Origin: Dickeya oryzae
GTDB lineage: Bacteria > Pseudomonadota > Gammaproteobacteria > Enterobacterales > Enterobacteriaceae
Reading direction: 5' to 3'
Assembly: GCF_009372235.1 (NCBI RefSeq)
Contig: NZ_ML762922.1
Span: 1 to 64,000, forward strand
DNA: 64,000 nucleotides
How positions within the stretch are numbered: position 1 is the stretch's first letter; each line of letters opens with the position of its first letter. The position numbers and the translations under genes are program-made. The notes under the pieces are model-generated. The model saw only the letters and a program-made list of their open reading frames with translations. It was not told where the DNA came from and did no database searches. Positions 39,766-49,364 of the stretch are shown piece after piece.

Positions 39766-40560
39766 TTAGACCGCGACCGGTGCCTTGATGGCAGGGTGCG
39801 GGTCATATCCCTCGATGTCGAAATCTTCAAAACGATAATCAAACAACGACTCCGGGCGGCGCTTGATAACCAGCTTCGGCAAGGGACGCGGCTCGCGGCT
39901 AAGCTGCAGGCGAGTCTGCTCCAGGTGGTTGTTATAGAGATGGGTATCGCCGCCAGTCCAGACGAAATCACCGACCTCCAGATCGCACTGCTGCGCCATC
40001 ATGTGCACCAGCAACGCATAACTGGCGATGTTGAACGGCAGGCCAAGGAAGATGTCGCAGGAGCGCTGATACAACTGGCAGGAGAGTTTACCGTTAGCCA
40101 CGTAGAACTGGAAAAAAGCATGGCACGGTGCCAGCGCCATTTTATCCAGCTCACCCACATTCCAGGCGGAAACGATGATGCGGCGAGAATCCGGATCCTG
40201 CTTCAGTTGATTCAGCACAGTCTGGAGTTGGTCTATCTGACGGCCATCTGCTGCCCCCCAGGCGCGCCACTGCTTACCGTAAACCGGCCCCAGTGAGCCA
40301 TTTTCATCCGCCCATTCATCCCAAATGGTGACGTTATTGTCATTCAGGTAACCGATATTGGTATCGCCATTGAGAAACCACAACAGTTCGTGGATGATCG
40401 AGCGCAGGTGGCAACGCTTAGTGGTCACCAGTGGGAACCCCTCCTGCAGGTTGAAACGCATCTGATGACCGAAAATCGATAACGTCCCCGTGCCGGTGCG
40501 GTCATCCTTGGGAGTCCCTTCTTCGAGCACTTTTTTCATCAGTTCCAGATACTGTTTCAT
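39766..40560 (-). CDS. thyA: Thymidylate synthase ThyA
   Basis: ThyA methylates dUMP to dTMP with methylene-tetrahydrofolate. 264 residues, as in E. coli. The catalytic cysteine is in [13 protein letters not shown] (C146), and the substrate-binding RRIIVSAWN and DVFLGLPFN-type blocks are present. It lies 34 nt after lgt, forming the conserved lgt-thyA operon. Confidence 0.98.
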   Translation of the reverse strand: MKQYLELMKKVLEEGTPKDDRTGTGTLSIFGHQMRFNLQEGFPLVTTKRCHLRSIIHELLWFLNGDTNIGYLNDNNVTIWDEWADENGSLGPVYGKQWRAWGAADGRQIDQLQTVLNQLKQDPDSRRIIVSAWNVGELDKMALAPCHAFFQFYVANGKLSCQLYQRSCDIFLGLPFNIASYALLVHMMAQQCDLEVGDFVWTGGDTHLYNNHLEQTRLQLSREPRPLPKLVIKRRPESLFDYRFEDFDIEGYDPHPAIKAPVAV

Positions 40561-40594
40561 ACCACCTCTATCTCAATAATTTTATCAACAATTA

Positions 40595-41455
40595 CTACCG
40601 GGCTGACTGGCGACGGTACGCCCATACCATCATCAGAATACCCGCTAACACCATCGGTACTGACAGAATCTGCCCCATACTGATGCCGCTAAACAGTCCT
40701 AACTGCGCATCCGGCTGGCGGAAGAATTCCACAATAATACGGAAACAGCCGTAGCCAATAAGAAACAGCCCTGATACGCTGCCCATCGGGCGCGGTTTAC
40801 GAATAAACACATTCAGAATGATGAACAGCACCACCCCTTCCAGCGCCAGTTCATACAACTGCGACGGATGACGCGGCAACACACCGTATTGGTTAAAAAT
40901 GGCCTGCCACTGCGGGTTACCCGCCGCCAGCGCCATGTCTTCACCGCGAGAGCCAGGAAACAGCATCGCCCACGGCGTGTCAGTCGTGACTCGGCCCCAC
41001 AGCTCACCGTTGATGAAGTTACCCAGGCGACCCGCGCCCAGACCAAACGGAATCAACGGCGCGATGAAATCAGAAACCTGGAAGAAATGACGTTTGGTAC
41101 GGTGCGCAAACCACAGCATAACCGTGATAACACCCAATAATCCGCCGTGGAAAGACATACCACCGTCCCACACCCGGAACAGATAGAGCGGATCATCCAG
41201 AAATAAAGGGAGGGCATAAAACAAGACATAACCCAGACGGCCGCCGACAAACACGCCAAGGAAACCGAAATAGAGCAGGTTTTCTACTTCGTCTTTGTGC
41301 CATCCGCTACCCGGTTTGTTCGCACGGCGCACCGCCAGCCACATGGCGAAGACAAACCCGACCAAATACATCAATCCATACCAGTGCAGGGAAACCGGTC
41401 CTAATGAAAAAATTACCGGATCAAACTTGGGAAATTCCAGATAGCTCGTCGTCAT
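40595..41455 (-). CDS. lgt: Prolipoprotein diacylglyceryl transferase Lgt
   Basis: Lgt adds diacylglycerol from phosphatidylglycerol to the lipobox cysteine of prolipoproteins in the inner membrane. About seven membrane segments; the Lgt signature around [16 protein letters not shown] and the essential HGGLLG block are seen. 286 residues (291 in E. coli). Confidence 0.96.
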   Translation of the reverse strand: MTTSYLEFPKFDPVIFSLGPVSLHWYGLMYLVGFVFAMWLAVRRANKPGSGWHKDEVENLLYFGFLGVFVGGRLGYVLFYALPLFLDDPLYLFRVWDGGMSFHGGLLGVITVMLWFAHRTKRHFFQVSDFIAPLIPFGLGAGRLGNFINGELWGRVTTDTPWAMLFPGSRGEDMALAAGNPQWQAIFNQYGVLPRHPSQLYELALEGVVLFIILNVFIRKPRPMGSVSGLFLIGYGCFRIIVEFFRQPDAQLGLFSGISMGQILSVPMVLAGILMMVWAYRRQSAR

Positions 41456-41678
41456 CGATCACCACATTCTTGTTGCTTTGTCCCTGATTTCGGGGCTATT
41501 AAGGGGTCGAGAGAAGGCTGCACAGCCATCGCCCGTCTGCGGTTGCGCATAATAGCATAGCCAGTAGAAACAGTTGGCAACGAGGGAATAAAAGAACTGT
41601 AAACATTTCCGGGTACTGCCATCCGGATGAGGGAATCAGGATCGAGAAATCAGGGCAGAGAAATTAAACGGCCTGCGT

Positions 41679-43928
41679 TTAACGCCCACCACGAATCAAA
41701 CCACCCAATCCTCGCTCTTCAATGAAAATCGACGCCCACTGACGGACTTCACTGGCTGTTTGTGCGTTAAGCACTTTATTGACCAATTGGCGCGTTTCAT
41801 CCTCGCCAATGCGGCGCAGCAGATACTTGATGCGGGCAACGCTGCGCCCGTTCATGCTCAGCGTACGGAACCCAAGACCAATCAGCAACAAAGCACCCAT
41901 CGGCTCACCGGCCATCTCGCCACACACCGACACGGGCAGCCGATAATGATGGCACTGGGTGATTATCATGTTCAGCGCCTGCAACATTGAGGGATGCAAG
42001 CTGTCGTATAGCGAACCAACATGTGGGTTATTGCGATCTACCGCCAGTAAGTACTGGGTCAGATCATTGGTGCCGACGGAAACAAAATCGATACGGGATG
42101 CCAGATGCGGCAACAGGAATAACACTGACGGCACTTCAATCATAATGCCGATACGCGGGCGCGGCGACGGGAAGCCAAGCAGTTCCGACACCTCTGCTGC
42201 CGCCCGGTCGATCAACCGTTTTGCCTCATCGATCTCATCCAGACTGTTGATCATCGGCAGTAAAATACTCAAATTGCCAATGTGGGCGTTGGCACGCAGC
42301 ATAGCGCGAACCTGAATCATGAAGATTTCCGGCTGATCCAGCGTGACACGAATACCGCGCCAGCCCAGACACGGGTTTTCCTCACTGATGGGCAGATAAG
42401 GCAACTGCTTGTCGGCACCGATATCCAGCGTACGCAACATCACCGGTCGGGTCGGATACAGCCGCAGCATGCCTTCATACTGCGTCATCTGCTCCTCTTC
42501 CGAAGGGAAGCCGTTTTGCAGCATGAACGGAATTTCGGTGCGATACAGACCGACGCCATCAACCTGATTGATAAAGCGTTTCTCATGCTCGGCGCTCAGA
42601 CCGGCATTGAGCATCACATCCACCCGTTCACCGCTTTTCAGCACCGCCGGGCGTTCCATATCGTCTTCCGCCAGCCGGGTGAGCTCGTTCTCCTCGCTCA
42701 GCAGGCGTTGATACTCCTGCACCAGCACCGGCTCCGGGTCCACCAGCAACTCACCGCGATACCCATCCAGCACCAGCAGGCGCTGATGCAGTAGATCAGG
42801 CTGAATATCCGCGCCCATCAACGTGGGGATACCCATCGCCCGCACCAGAATGGCAGCATGGGAATTGGCAGCACCGTCATAGGCCACTACCCCCGCCAGA
42901 CGATCCTGCGGTACTTCGGCCAGCAACGTAGCAGTCAGCTCATCGGCCACTAAAATAAAGCGCGGTGGCCACTGCCCATTGCTTTGGGCATTGTCGTCAA
43001 GGTGAAACAGCAGACGCTGACCTAACGCCCGCAGGTCACTGGAGCGATCACGCAGGTAAGGGTCCTGCAAACTGGCAAACTGTGCCGCGAACCGCTCGAC
43101 AACGACTTTAACAGCCCACTCAGCCACGCTGCCGGTATCCACTTCCTGAAACAAATCACGTTTCAGACGGGCATCGTTAAGCAAGTGCGAATAGAAATCG
43201 AAGATGGCCGCACTCTCTTTTTGCGAGCTGGCGCTAAAACGTTTGCTGAAACGGCGAAACTCCGCACCTGCCTCTTCCATCGCCACCAACAAGCGGGAAC
43301 GTTCACGATCACTGTCGAGACTGGAGGCCGGAAACACCAGTTCCAACGACGGCTGGCTACGGTCCTGCCAGCCCGGTGCAATCGCGACGCCGGAAGAGGC
43401 AGCCATTGCTTTAATGCGTGTCTGGCGGTATTGCCCGAACAACGCCTTCATTTGGGATAGGGAAAGGATGGCCGCCATCTGGGTGGCCAGCGTCACCATG
43501 AATGATTCTTCGTTTTTGTCGAACTGCCGGTGCTCGCGCTGCTGCACGACCAACACGCCCAACAGCTGACGCCGGTGGATAACCGGTACACCCAGAAAGG
43601 ATCGAAAGTGCTGCTCACGGACAGCAGGAATAAATTTGAAGCTGGGGTGACTTTGCGCATCCGCCAGATTGATAGGCTCCGCCCGCTCGCCCACCAGGCC
43701 GACAATCCCCTGACCAAACGCCAGCGTAATGGTACGACCGCGCGGCTTTTTCAACCCGCGCGTCGCCATCAGGTAATAACATTGACGATCGTGATCAGCC
43801 AGATAGATAGAACAGACTTCCGTATCCATCGCCAGACAGGTTTCATTAACCAGAATGTCCAACGCATCACTCAGCCGGGCCGCGGCCGCAACCTTTTCAA
43901 TAATTTCTCGCAGTCGCGTGAGCATCAT
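41679..43928 (-). CDS. ptsP: Phosphoenolpyruvate-protein phosphotransferase PtsP (EI-Ntr)
   Basis: PtsP starts the nitrogen phosphotransfer chain (EI-Ntr to NPr to EIIA-Ntr), which tunes potassium and nitrogen functions. The N-terminal GAF domain (about 1-150) senses glutamine or oxoglutarate. The phosphohistidine is in GAANSHAAILVRAMGIPT, and the C-terminal PEP-binding TIM barrel carries LGWRGIRVTLDQPEIF and VSVGTNDLTQYLLAVDRNN. Length 749; two adjacent ATG codons leave one residue ambiguous. It lies 11 nt after rppH and is likely cotranscribed. Confidence 0.96.
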   Translation of the reverse strand: MMLTRLREIIEKVAAAARLSDALDILVNETCLAMDTEVCSIYLADHDRQCYYLMATRGLKKPRGRTITLAFGQGIVGLVGERAEPINLADAQSHPSFKFIPAVREQHFRSFLGVPVIHRRQLLGVLVVQQREHRQFDKNEESFMVTLATQMAAILSLSQMKALFGQYRQTRIKAMAASSGVAIAPGWQDRSQPSLELVFPASSLDSDRERSRLLVAMEEAGAEFRRFSKRFSASSQKESAAIFDFYSHLLNDARLKRDLFQEVDTGSVAEWAVKVVVERFAAQFASLQDPYLRDRSSDLRALGQRLLFHLDDNAQSNGQWPPRFILVADELTATLLAEVPQDRLAGVVAYDGAANSHAAILVRAMGIPTLMGADIQPDLLHQRLLVLDGYRGELLVDPEPVLVQEYQRLLSEENELTRLAEDDMERPAVLKSGERVDVMLNAGLSAEHEKRFINQVDGVGLYRTEIPFMLQNGFPSEEEQMTQYEGMLRLYPTRPVMLRTLDIGADKQLPYLPISEENPCLGWRGIRVTLDQPEIFMIQVRAMLRANAHIGNLSILLPMINSLDEIDEAKRLIDRAAAEVSELLGFPSPRPRIGIMIEVPSVLFLLPHLASRIDFVSVGTNDLTQYLLAVDRNNPHVGSLYDSLHPSMLQALNMIITQCHHYRLPVSVCGEMAGEPMGALLLIGLGFRTLSMNGRSVARIKYLLRRIGEDETRQLVNKVLNAQTASEVRQWASIFIEERGLGGLIRGGR

Positions 43929-43939
43929 GATGTGTCGGA

Positions 43940-44467
43940 TTATCCTCGTTTTCGTCTGGTGCCTGATGATATTCGGGTAGCCGAATTCTCCTGTAGCTGC
44001 ATCACGGCGATGACAAACTCCTTCATCACCTTACGGTAAACATCCCGTTTGAACGACACCACCTGGCGTACCGGATACCAGTAGCTCACCCAACGCCAGC
44101 CGTCGAATTCCGGGGTGCCGCTGCTTTGCATATTGATGTCGGATTCATTACACATTAACTGTAGCAGAAACCATTTTTGCTTTTGGCCGATACACACCGG
44201 TTTTGTATCCCAACGCACCAAACGTTTTGGCAATTTATAGCGTAACCAGCTTCGGGTGGAAGCCAGAATACGAACGTCCTTTTTCCGCAGCCCCACCTCC
44301 TCGAACAGTTCGCGGTACATCGCTTGTTCCGCGCTTTCTCCGGGGTTGATCCCCCCTTGAGGAAACTGCCAGGAGTGCTGGCCGTAGCGGCGAGCCCACA
44401 ATACCTGACCCTGCCGATTACAAATTACAATACCAACATTCGGGCGGTAGCCATCATCGTCGATCAC
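43940..44467 (-). CDS. rppH: RNA pyrophosphohydrolase RppH
   Basis: RppH removes pyrophosphate from mRNA 5' ends and starts RNase E decay. The Nudix box [23 protein letters not shown] spans about residues 37-59. The start is GTG 44467 ([12 protein letters not shown]), preceded by GAGGTAG, giving 175 residues (176 in E. coli). The open frame continues upstream but without homology. rppH-ptsP form an operon. Confidence 0.95.
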   Translation of the reverse strand: MIDDDGYRPNVGIVICNRQGQVLWARRYGQHSWQFPQGGINPGESAEQAMYRELFEEVGLRKKDVRILASTRSWLRYKLPKRLVRWDTKPVCIGQKQKWFLLQLMCNESDINMQSSGTPEFDGWRWVSYWYPVRQVVSFKRDVYRKVMKEFVIAVMQLQENSATRISSGTRRKRG

Positions 44468-44471
44468 CGGA

Positions 44472-44678
44472 CTACCTCGATAAACTAGAATGCAAAGATG
44501 ACTCGATTGTTTCACACTCCTGACAGACGGTAAACTCCCGCCTTACATCCCTTTTATTGATGTGTTTACGGCAATCGCGACAGATGTCGGTAGCTCGGGT
44601 CGCAGCCTTGCCATTAACACGAGATTTTAGATAACACATCGGTAACCCACAGATAGGATCGAAGTTATAAACATTCAC
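44472..44678 (-). CDS. Possible small zinc-ribbon protein upstream of rppH
   Basis: A 68-codon frame starts at GTG 44678 and ends 4 nt before the rppH start. It holds six cysteines (C10, C15, C33, C36, C52, C55) arranged as CxxxxC, CxxC and CxxC; the latter two are 15 residues apart, as in a zinc ribbon ([11 protein letters not shown] and FTVCQECE). No good ribosome site precedes the GTG. I do not recognise the family. The cysteine pattern and tight coupling to rppH speak for a real gene; the weak start and location at the edge of the DnaA-box region speak against. Confidence 0.38.
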   Translation of the reverse strand: MNVYNFDPICGLPMCYLKSRVNGKAATRATDICRDCRKHINKRDVRREFTVCQECETIESSLHSSLSR

Positions 44679-45239
44679 ATGGCAATTTCGTCGGTTTATT
44701 CACTTTTTCTGTGGACATCTTTGTGAAGAACATCATGAAAAAGTGCGCAAAACTCATAGCAGCTTTTATGTGAGCGTGATCCAGCACGCTAAATTGCCAT
44801 TCCCTTTCAAAGAATTAAGCGGCTTTTCCCCGTTCCATCCACTTCTCATCACCAGCCAATACGAATCCAGTTTTCAGAATGGCGAAAGATCGCACTACGA
44901 TGCTTTTATCCACAGGTAACGAGGTAAAACCAGCCAAAAAATCAGCAAAACCAGCAAAACCACCGTCCGTCAAGGCTGTAAATCAAAACAGTAATCCTGA
45001 GTTATCCCGGTTATCCCATAAATCTGTGGATAACATAGTGTAAAATCCTGTTCATTGCCGGTGTCTTGTCATGAACAAAAACCGGCAGTATGTTTTTCAC
45101 TGTGGGGAGCAGAAGAAAAATCATAAAAGAATCATGCTATTATTATTTTTCTTCTGAATAGCTGAATGCCTGACGTTATCCCCCGTTATAGCTGTATTTT
45201 TTTTAATCAACCCTGTTATCAGTAACGGATACTCGATCC
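44679..45239. promoter_or_regulatory. DARS2-like DnaA-reactivating region
   Basis: The 560-nt gap between rppH and mutH has a perfect DnaA box TTATCCACA at 44906-44914 and an inverted perfect one TGTGGATAA at 45025-45033, plus the related TTATCCCGG (45002-45010) and TTATCCCAT (45011-45019). E. coli DARS2, which recycles ADP-DnaA to ATP-DnaA, occupies the same mutH-ygdP(rppH) gap and uses clustered DnaA boxes with IHF and Fis sites. An IHF-like AATCAAAACAGTA is at about 44980. No protein gene is seen in 44680-45239. Confidence 0.78.
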
Positions 45240-45926
45240 ATGCAGACACCCACGCCTCATCAGGTACCGCCGGACAGCGAACACACTCTGTTGCTACGGG
45301 CTCAAGCGTTGGCCGGTTATTCGCTGGCAGAGCTGGCCCGAATAGCCCAATTAACGCTGCCCGCCGACCTGAAACGCGACAAAGGCTGGATAGGCGTCTT
45401 GTTGGAACGTTTTCTGGGTGCCAGCGCTGGTAGCAAACCCGAGCAGGATTTCCCTGATATCGGGATTGAATTAAAAACCATCCCGGTGGATGAACAAGGG
45501 CGTCCGCTGGAAACCACCTTTGTCTGCGTAGCGCCACTCACAGGCAACAGCGGTGTCACCTGGGAAAGCAGCCATGTGCGCCATAAATTAGCCAGAGTGC
45601 TGTGGATTCCGGTGGAAGGTTCACGCCCTATTCCGCTGGGGGAGCGGCGTATCGGTGCGCCGCTGTTGTGGAGCCCCAGCCCTGAAGAAGAACAACAATT
45701 ACGTCGGGATTGGGAAGAACTGATGGATTTGATCGTGCTGGGCAAGGTGGAAAGTATTACCGCCCGTCACGGTGAGGTGTTGCAATTGCGCCCCAAAGCC
45801 GCCAATAGCCGGGCGCTGACGGAAGCCATTGGTGAACATGGGCAACCGATTATGACGCTACCACGCGGTTTTTATCTGAAGAAAACCTTTACCACACCGC
45901 TCCTGGCCCGCCATTTTCTGTTGTAA
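45240..45926 (+). CDS. mutH: DNA mismatch repair endonuclease MutH
   Basis: MutH nicks the unmethylated strand at hemimethylated GATC sites after activation by MutS-MutL. The catalytic residues D70, E77 and K79 lie in [12 protein letters not shown], with the same numbers as E. coli. 228 residues (229 in E. coli). Confidence 0.97.
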   Translation: MQTPTPHQVPPDSEHTLLLRAQALAGYSLAELARIAQLTLPADLKRDKGWIGVLLERFLGASAGSKPEQDFPDIGIELKTIPVDEQGRPLETTFVCVAPLTGNSGVTWESSHVRHKLARVLWIPVEGSRPIPLGERRIGAPLLWSPSPEEEQQLRRDWEELMDLIVLGKVESITARHGEVLQLRPKAANSRALTEAIGEHGQPIMTLPRGFYLKKTFTTPLLARHFLL

Positions 45927-46091
45927 TACCCAGAGCGGCGGTATACCAGATGGGCGCATATCTCTATCACCTGATTCCCGGTGCGCCGAGACCTCAGCCT
46001 GAAAAGAGGGCAACGATAAATCCGCTTGCCTGCGTGGTATCGGGCCGGAGATAATAGTCATTTACATTTCGTTTAAGGATGTACTGAGATA

Positions 46092-46808
46092 ATGCTAGAT
46101 TGGATCTCCGACCCTAATGCCTGGCTGGCACTAGGAACCCTCACCATATTGGAAATCATCCTTGGCATCGACAACATCATCTTTTTGTCGCTGGTCGTCG
46201 CCAAACTCCCTAAACATCAGCAGAATAAAGCCCGACGTATCGGTTTGCTTTGCGCTATGCTGATGCGGCTCTGCCTGCTGGCGTCAATCGCCTGGGTTAT
46301 CAGGCTGACCAATCCACTGTTTAGCGTATTAGGACAAGCTGTTTCTGCCCGCGACCTGATCTTGTTCTTCGGCGGTCTATTCCTTATCTGGAAATCCAGC
46401 AAGGAAATTCACGAAACGATTGAAGGCGGTGCGGAAGATCATACATCACAGGTACATTCGTTCCTCGGTGCCATCGTGCAGATTATGCTGCTGGATATCA
46501 TCTTCAGCCTGGATTCCGTGATCACCGCCGTCGGCCTGTCTGACCACTTGTTCATCATGATGGCCGCCGTGGTGATTGCCGTCGGTGTCATGATGTTTTC
46601 CGCTCGTCCTATCGGTGAATTCGTCGACCGTCACCCCTCGGTGAAAATGCTGGCCTTGTCGTTCCTGATTCTGGTGGGCTTTACACTGATTCTGGAAAGC
46701 GTGGCGATTCATGTGCCGAAAGGCTACATCTATTTCGCTATGTTCTTCTCTATGTCGGTGGAAGCGCTGAACCTGATGCGCGGTAAGAAATCCGTCAAAA
46801 ATCAGTAA
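46092..46808 (+). CDS. ygdQ: TerC-family inner membrane protein YgdQ
   Basis: A 238-residue TerC-like membrane protein with about seven membrane segments and the family acidic motifs LGIDNIIFL and FSLDSVITAVG. TerC proteins have been linked to export or metalation of manganese in the membrane; YgdQ itself is uncharacterised. Own promoter and terminator likely. Confidence 0.9.
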   Translation: MLDWISDPNAWLALGTLTILEIILGIDNIIFLSLVVAKLPKHQQNKARRIGLLCAMLMRLCLLASIAWVIRLTNPLFSVLGQAVSARDLILFFGGLFLIWKSSKEIHETIEGGAEDHTSQVHSFLGAIVQIMLLDIIFSLDSVITAVGLSDHLFIMMAAVVIAVGVMMFSARPIGEFVDRHPSVKMLALSFLILVGFTLILESVAIHVPKGYIYFAMFFSMSVEALNLMRGKKSVKNQ

Positions 46809-46815
46809 TTCTCTG

Positions 46816-46855
46816 GCGGGAAACGGTGTATTCACCGTTTCCCCGCTTATTCTTG
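46816..46855 (+). terminator. ygdQ terminator
   Basis: Stem GCGGGAAACGGTG with CACCGTTTCCCCGC (one bulged C), loop TATT, followed by TTATTCTTG. It starts 7 nt after the stop codon. Confidence 0.75.
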
Positions 46856-46961
46856 CGTATCTTTTTAATTTTTTTACCATAAATCCTAACCTCAGCCGAA
46901 CGACGCTTTGCTAGACTGAAAAAATATTCAATTTTTTTGCTAAACAATAGGTAAATTCAGC

Positions 46962-47180
46962 ATGCGATCCCGGATAACAACCGCCATTGTCCTGACTTTT
47001 GTGGTCCTACTCTCTGGCTGTGCCAGCCACTATGTTATCGCCACGAAAGACGGTCAGATGCTGTTGACCAAAGGAAAACCCGTGCTGGATCCTGCAACCG
47101 GACTGCTCAGTTATACTGATGAAGATGGCGTACAACACCAGGTCAACAACGACGGTGTTTCTCAGGTAATGGAACGCTAA
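46962..47180 (+). CDS. ygdR: DUF903 lipoprotein YgdR
   Basis: A 72-residue lipoprotein whose signal ends LLSGC, followed by the DUF903 domain (YVIATKDGQMLLTKGKPVLD). It is a paralogue of ygdI at 24908 and is located before tas as in E. coli. Function unknown. Confidence 0.92.
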   Translation: MRSRITTAIVLTFVVLLSGCASHYVIATKDGQMLLTKGKPVLDPATGLLSYTDEDGVQHQVNNDGVSQVMER

Positions 47181-47380
47181 TGGTTGATTCAGGGCGGTTT
47201 GAAAGTAAGGCCCAAGCCGCCTTCGTTGCAGTCTCCCGGTCAGGGGGACGTCGTTTTTGCCCTGATCAATGCGTAGTCTGACCGCACAAAGGGTCTTCCC
47301 CCCTCGTCACAGCTTAGTTATAGTCAAAATTGCGGTGCCGTCGCACCCGCGTTACTCAGAAGAATAAAAAGGAAACCGCA

Positions 47381-48421
47381 ATGCTCTATCACCGTATTCC
47401 CCACAGCAGTTTGGAAGTCAGTACACTCGGTTTGGGTACCATGACCTTCGGCGAGCAAAATAGCGAAGCAGACGCCCATGCCCAGTTGGATTTTGCGGTT
47501 GCCGCCGGCGTTAATCTGATTGATACCGCAGAAATCTATCCGGTTCCGCCACGGCCAGAAACGCAGGGACTCACGGAGAGCTACATCGGCTCCTGGCTGA
47601 AAAGCCGCGGCGGGCGTGAAAAGCTTGTCATCGCCAGCAAAGTCGCCGGGCCAGTGCGTCTCAATGACAGTAGCTTGCGCCCGCAGCAGGCGCTGGATCG
47701 CAAAAATATCCGCGCTGCACTGGACGACAGTCTCAAACGTCTGAACACCGATTATATCGACTTATATCAGCTACACTGGCCGCAGCGTCAGACCAACAGC
47801 TTCGGCAAGCTCAATTACCAGTACACCCAGGAAAAACCGGCCGTCACATTGTTGGAAACCCTGGAAGCGCTAAACGAACAGGTGCGGGCGGGGAAAATCC
47901 GCTATATCGGTGTATCGAACGAAACCCCATGGGGGGTGATGCGCTATTTGCAACTGGCGGAAAAGCATGAGTTGCCGCGTATCGTCTCTATTCAAAACCC
48001 CTATAGTCTGCTGAACCGCAGCTTCGAGGTCGGTCTGGCTGAAGTCAGCCAGCATGAAGGCGTGGAACTGCTGGCCTACTCGCCGCTGGCATTCGGCACC
48101 TTGACGGGTAAATACCTCAACGGCGCTAAACCGGCAGGCGCACGTAATACGTTGTTTAGTCGTTTTGTCCGCTACTCGGCACCGCATACCCAGCAAGCCA
48201 TCGCCGAATATGTGGCGCTGGCGGACAAGCACGGTCTGGACCCGGCGCAGATGGCGTTGGCGTTTGTGCGCCAGCAACCGTTTGTCGCCAGTACCCTGCT
48301 TGGCGCAACAACGCTGGAACAGTTAAAAACCAACCTGGATAGCCTGAACCTGACGCTCGGTGAAGAGATCCTGACGGAACTGGAAGCGATCCACCGCCGC
48401 TTTACCATTCCCGCACCGTGA
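47381..48421 (+). CDS. tas: Aldo/keto reductase Tas
   Basis: An NADP(H)-dependent aldo-keto reductase; E. coli tas was found as a suppressor of a tyrosine auxotrophy. The TIM-barrel motifs include the catalytic D-Y-K-H set (LIDTAEIYP, VIASKVAGP, LYQLHWP) and the cofactor region STLLGATTLEQL. ATG 47381 follows AAAGGAAACC; 346 residues, as in E. coli. Confidence 0.95.
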   Translation: MLYHRIPHSSLEVSTLGLGTMTFGEQNSEADAHAQLDFAVAAGVNLIDTAEIYPVPPRPETQGLTESYIGSWLKSRGGREKLVIASKVAGPVRLNDSSLRPQQALDRKNIRAALDDSLKRLNTDYIDLYQLHWPQRQTNSFGKLNYQYTQEKPAVTLLETLEALNEQVRAGKIRYIGVSNETPWGVMRYLQLAEKHELPRIVSIQNPYSLLNRSFEVGLAEVSQHEGVELLAYSPLAFGTLTGKYLNGAKPAGARNTLFSRFVRYSAPHTQQAIAEYVALADKHGLDPAQMALAFVRQQPFVASTLLGATTLEQLKTNLDSLNLTLGEEILTELEAIHRRFTIPAP

Positions 48422-48508
48422 TGGTGTACTGCTCTATGATGGTGTACTGCTCTATGATGGTGTAATGCTCCATGATGGTATAGTGCACCTTGATAATATA
48501 CTGCGCCT
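48419..48508. repeat. Five 18-bp tandem repeats starting at the tas stop codon
   Basis: The unit TGATGGTGTACTGCTCTA is repeated at 48419-48436 and 48437-48454 (identical), 48455-48472 (2 mismatches), 48473-48490 and 48491-48508 (more diverged). The first unit begins with the tas TGA stop. Degeneration increases away from the gene. Confidence 0.93.
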
Positions 48509-48543
48509 TCCCAGGAAGGCGCTGCTCCTACAATACCGTTCCG

Positions 48544-48754
48544 TCAGAACGCCATGCTAAATAACGCCTGAGCGCTGTCATCTTTCATGCGGGCGGGCGC
48601 GATAGCCTCGATACCCCAGTGACAAATGCATATTACGGGAAAAATCCACCGCCACGCCTGCCCGTATCAGGCGCGTGTTATCCGCCAGCAGCAACCCCCA
48701 ACGCCCCTTGTTCGCCAACCGGGGTACCCATTGCCAAGCAACACGCCGTAACCA
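48544..48754 (-). pseudogene. Fragment of an outer-membrane beta-barrel C-terminus
   Basis: The minus strand reads LLLADNTRLIRAGVAVDF, then SRNMHLSLGYRGYRAR, then shifts frame to MKDDSAQALFSMAF and a stop. Alternating hydrophobic residues and a terminal phenylalanine are typical of the last strands of autotransporter or other outer-membrane barrels. The two frames join exactly if one copy of a duplicated CCGC (within 48589-48597) is removed. The upstream part stops at 48755. No start or full domain is left. Confidence 0.4.
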
Positions 48755-48981
48755 TTAGGGATGAGAAGCCGTCACTAAAAGAGAACATTGATGAATCTCG
48801 TTGAACAAAAAAGTACTCAATCGTCATCATCATAGTGGTGAAAATACCGCCTGTTGGAGCACACCTTGCCATCATCAACCGTCATCCTTATTCGGTAATA
48901 TATTCCATTTAATACATTCCATTGCTTCAGAAGCAGCACTATGTTTGTCATAGCCCGTCATACTTCGTGTATCACACCTCA

Positions 48982-49020
48982 GGTTTCAAAAACGGGTTTC
49001 AAAGACGGGTTTCAAATACG
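48982..49020. repeat. Three 13-bp tandem repeats in the tas-yggN gap
   Basis: GGTTTCAAAAACG, GGTTTCAAAGACG and GGTTTCAAATACG lie head to tail. The surrounding region 48755-49311 shows no gene; its right part (49080-49260) is very A/T-rich. Confidence 0.8.
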
Positions 49021-49311
49021 TTGGGTATCAACTCCCAACCATTAACACATCGACCTGCAACCCGGTGACCATGAGCCTGTTTTTACAGAATGACATCATG
49101 ACATAACAAAAATCTGCACTTCTTAATAATATTCTTACACAAGAAAAATGAACAAAACAAGCCATTTCATTTTCAATTTCGTGAAAGAAAATGAAATAGA
49201 AACAAAATTAAAATGAATAGAAAGATCAAGAAACAATGACGTGAATAAGGAAATGATGAATTTTTAATAAATGTAAATCACGGCAGTGAATGTGAAGGGG
49301 GGCATATACGA

Positions 49312-49352
49312 TAAAAAGAAAAAGGCGAACACAGAATAATACATTCGCCCTT
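49312..49352 (-). terminator. yggN terminator
   Basis: On the minus strand AAGGGCGAA pairs with TTCGCCTTT (one G-U pair) around a 14-nt loop, followed by a long T-rich tail, 13 nt after the yggN stop. Confidence 0.75.
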
Positions 49353-49364
49353 ATAAAAAAAAGG

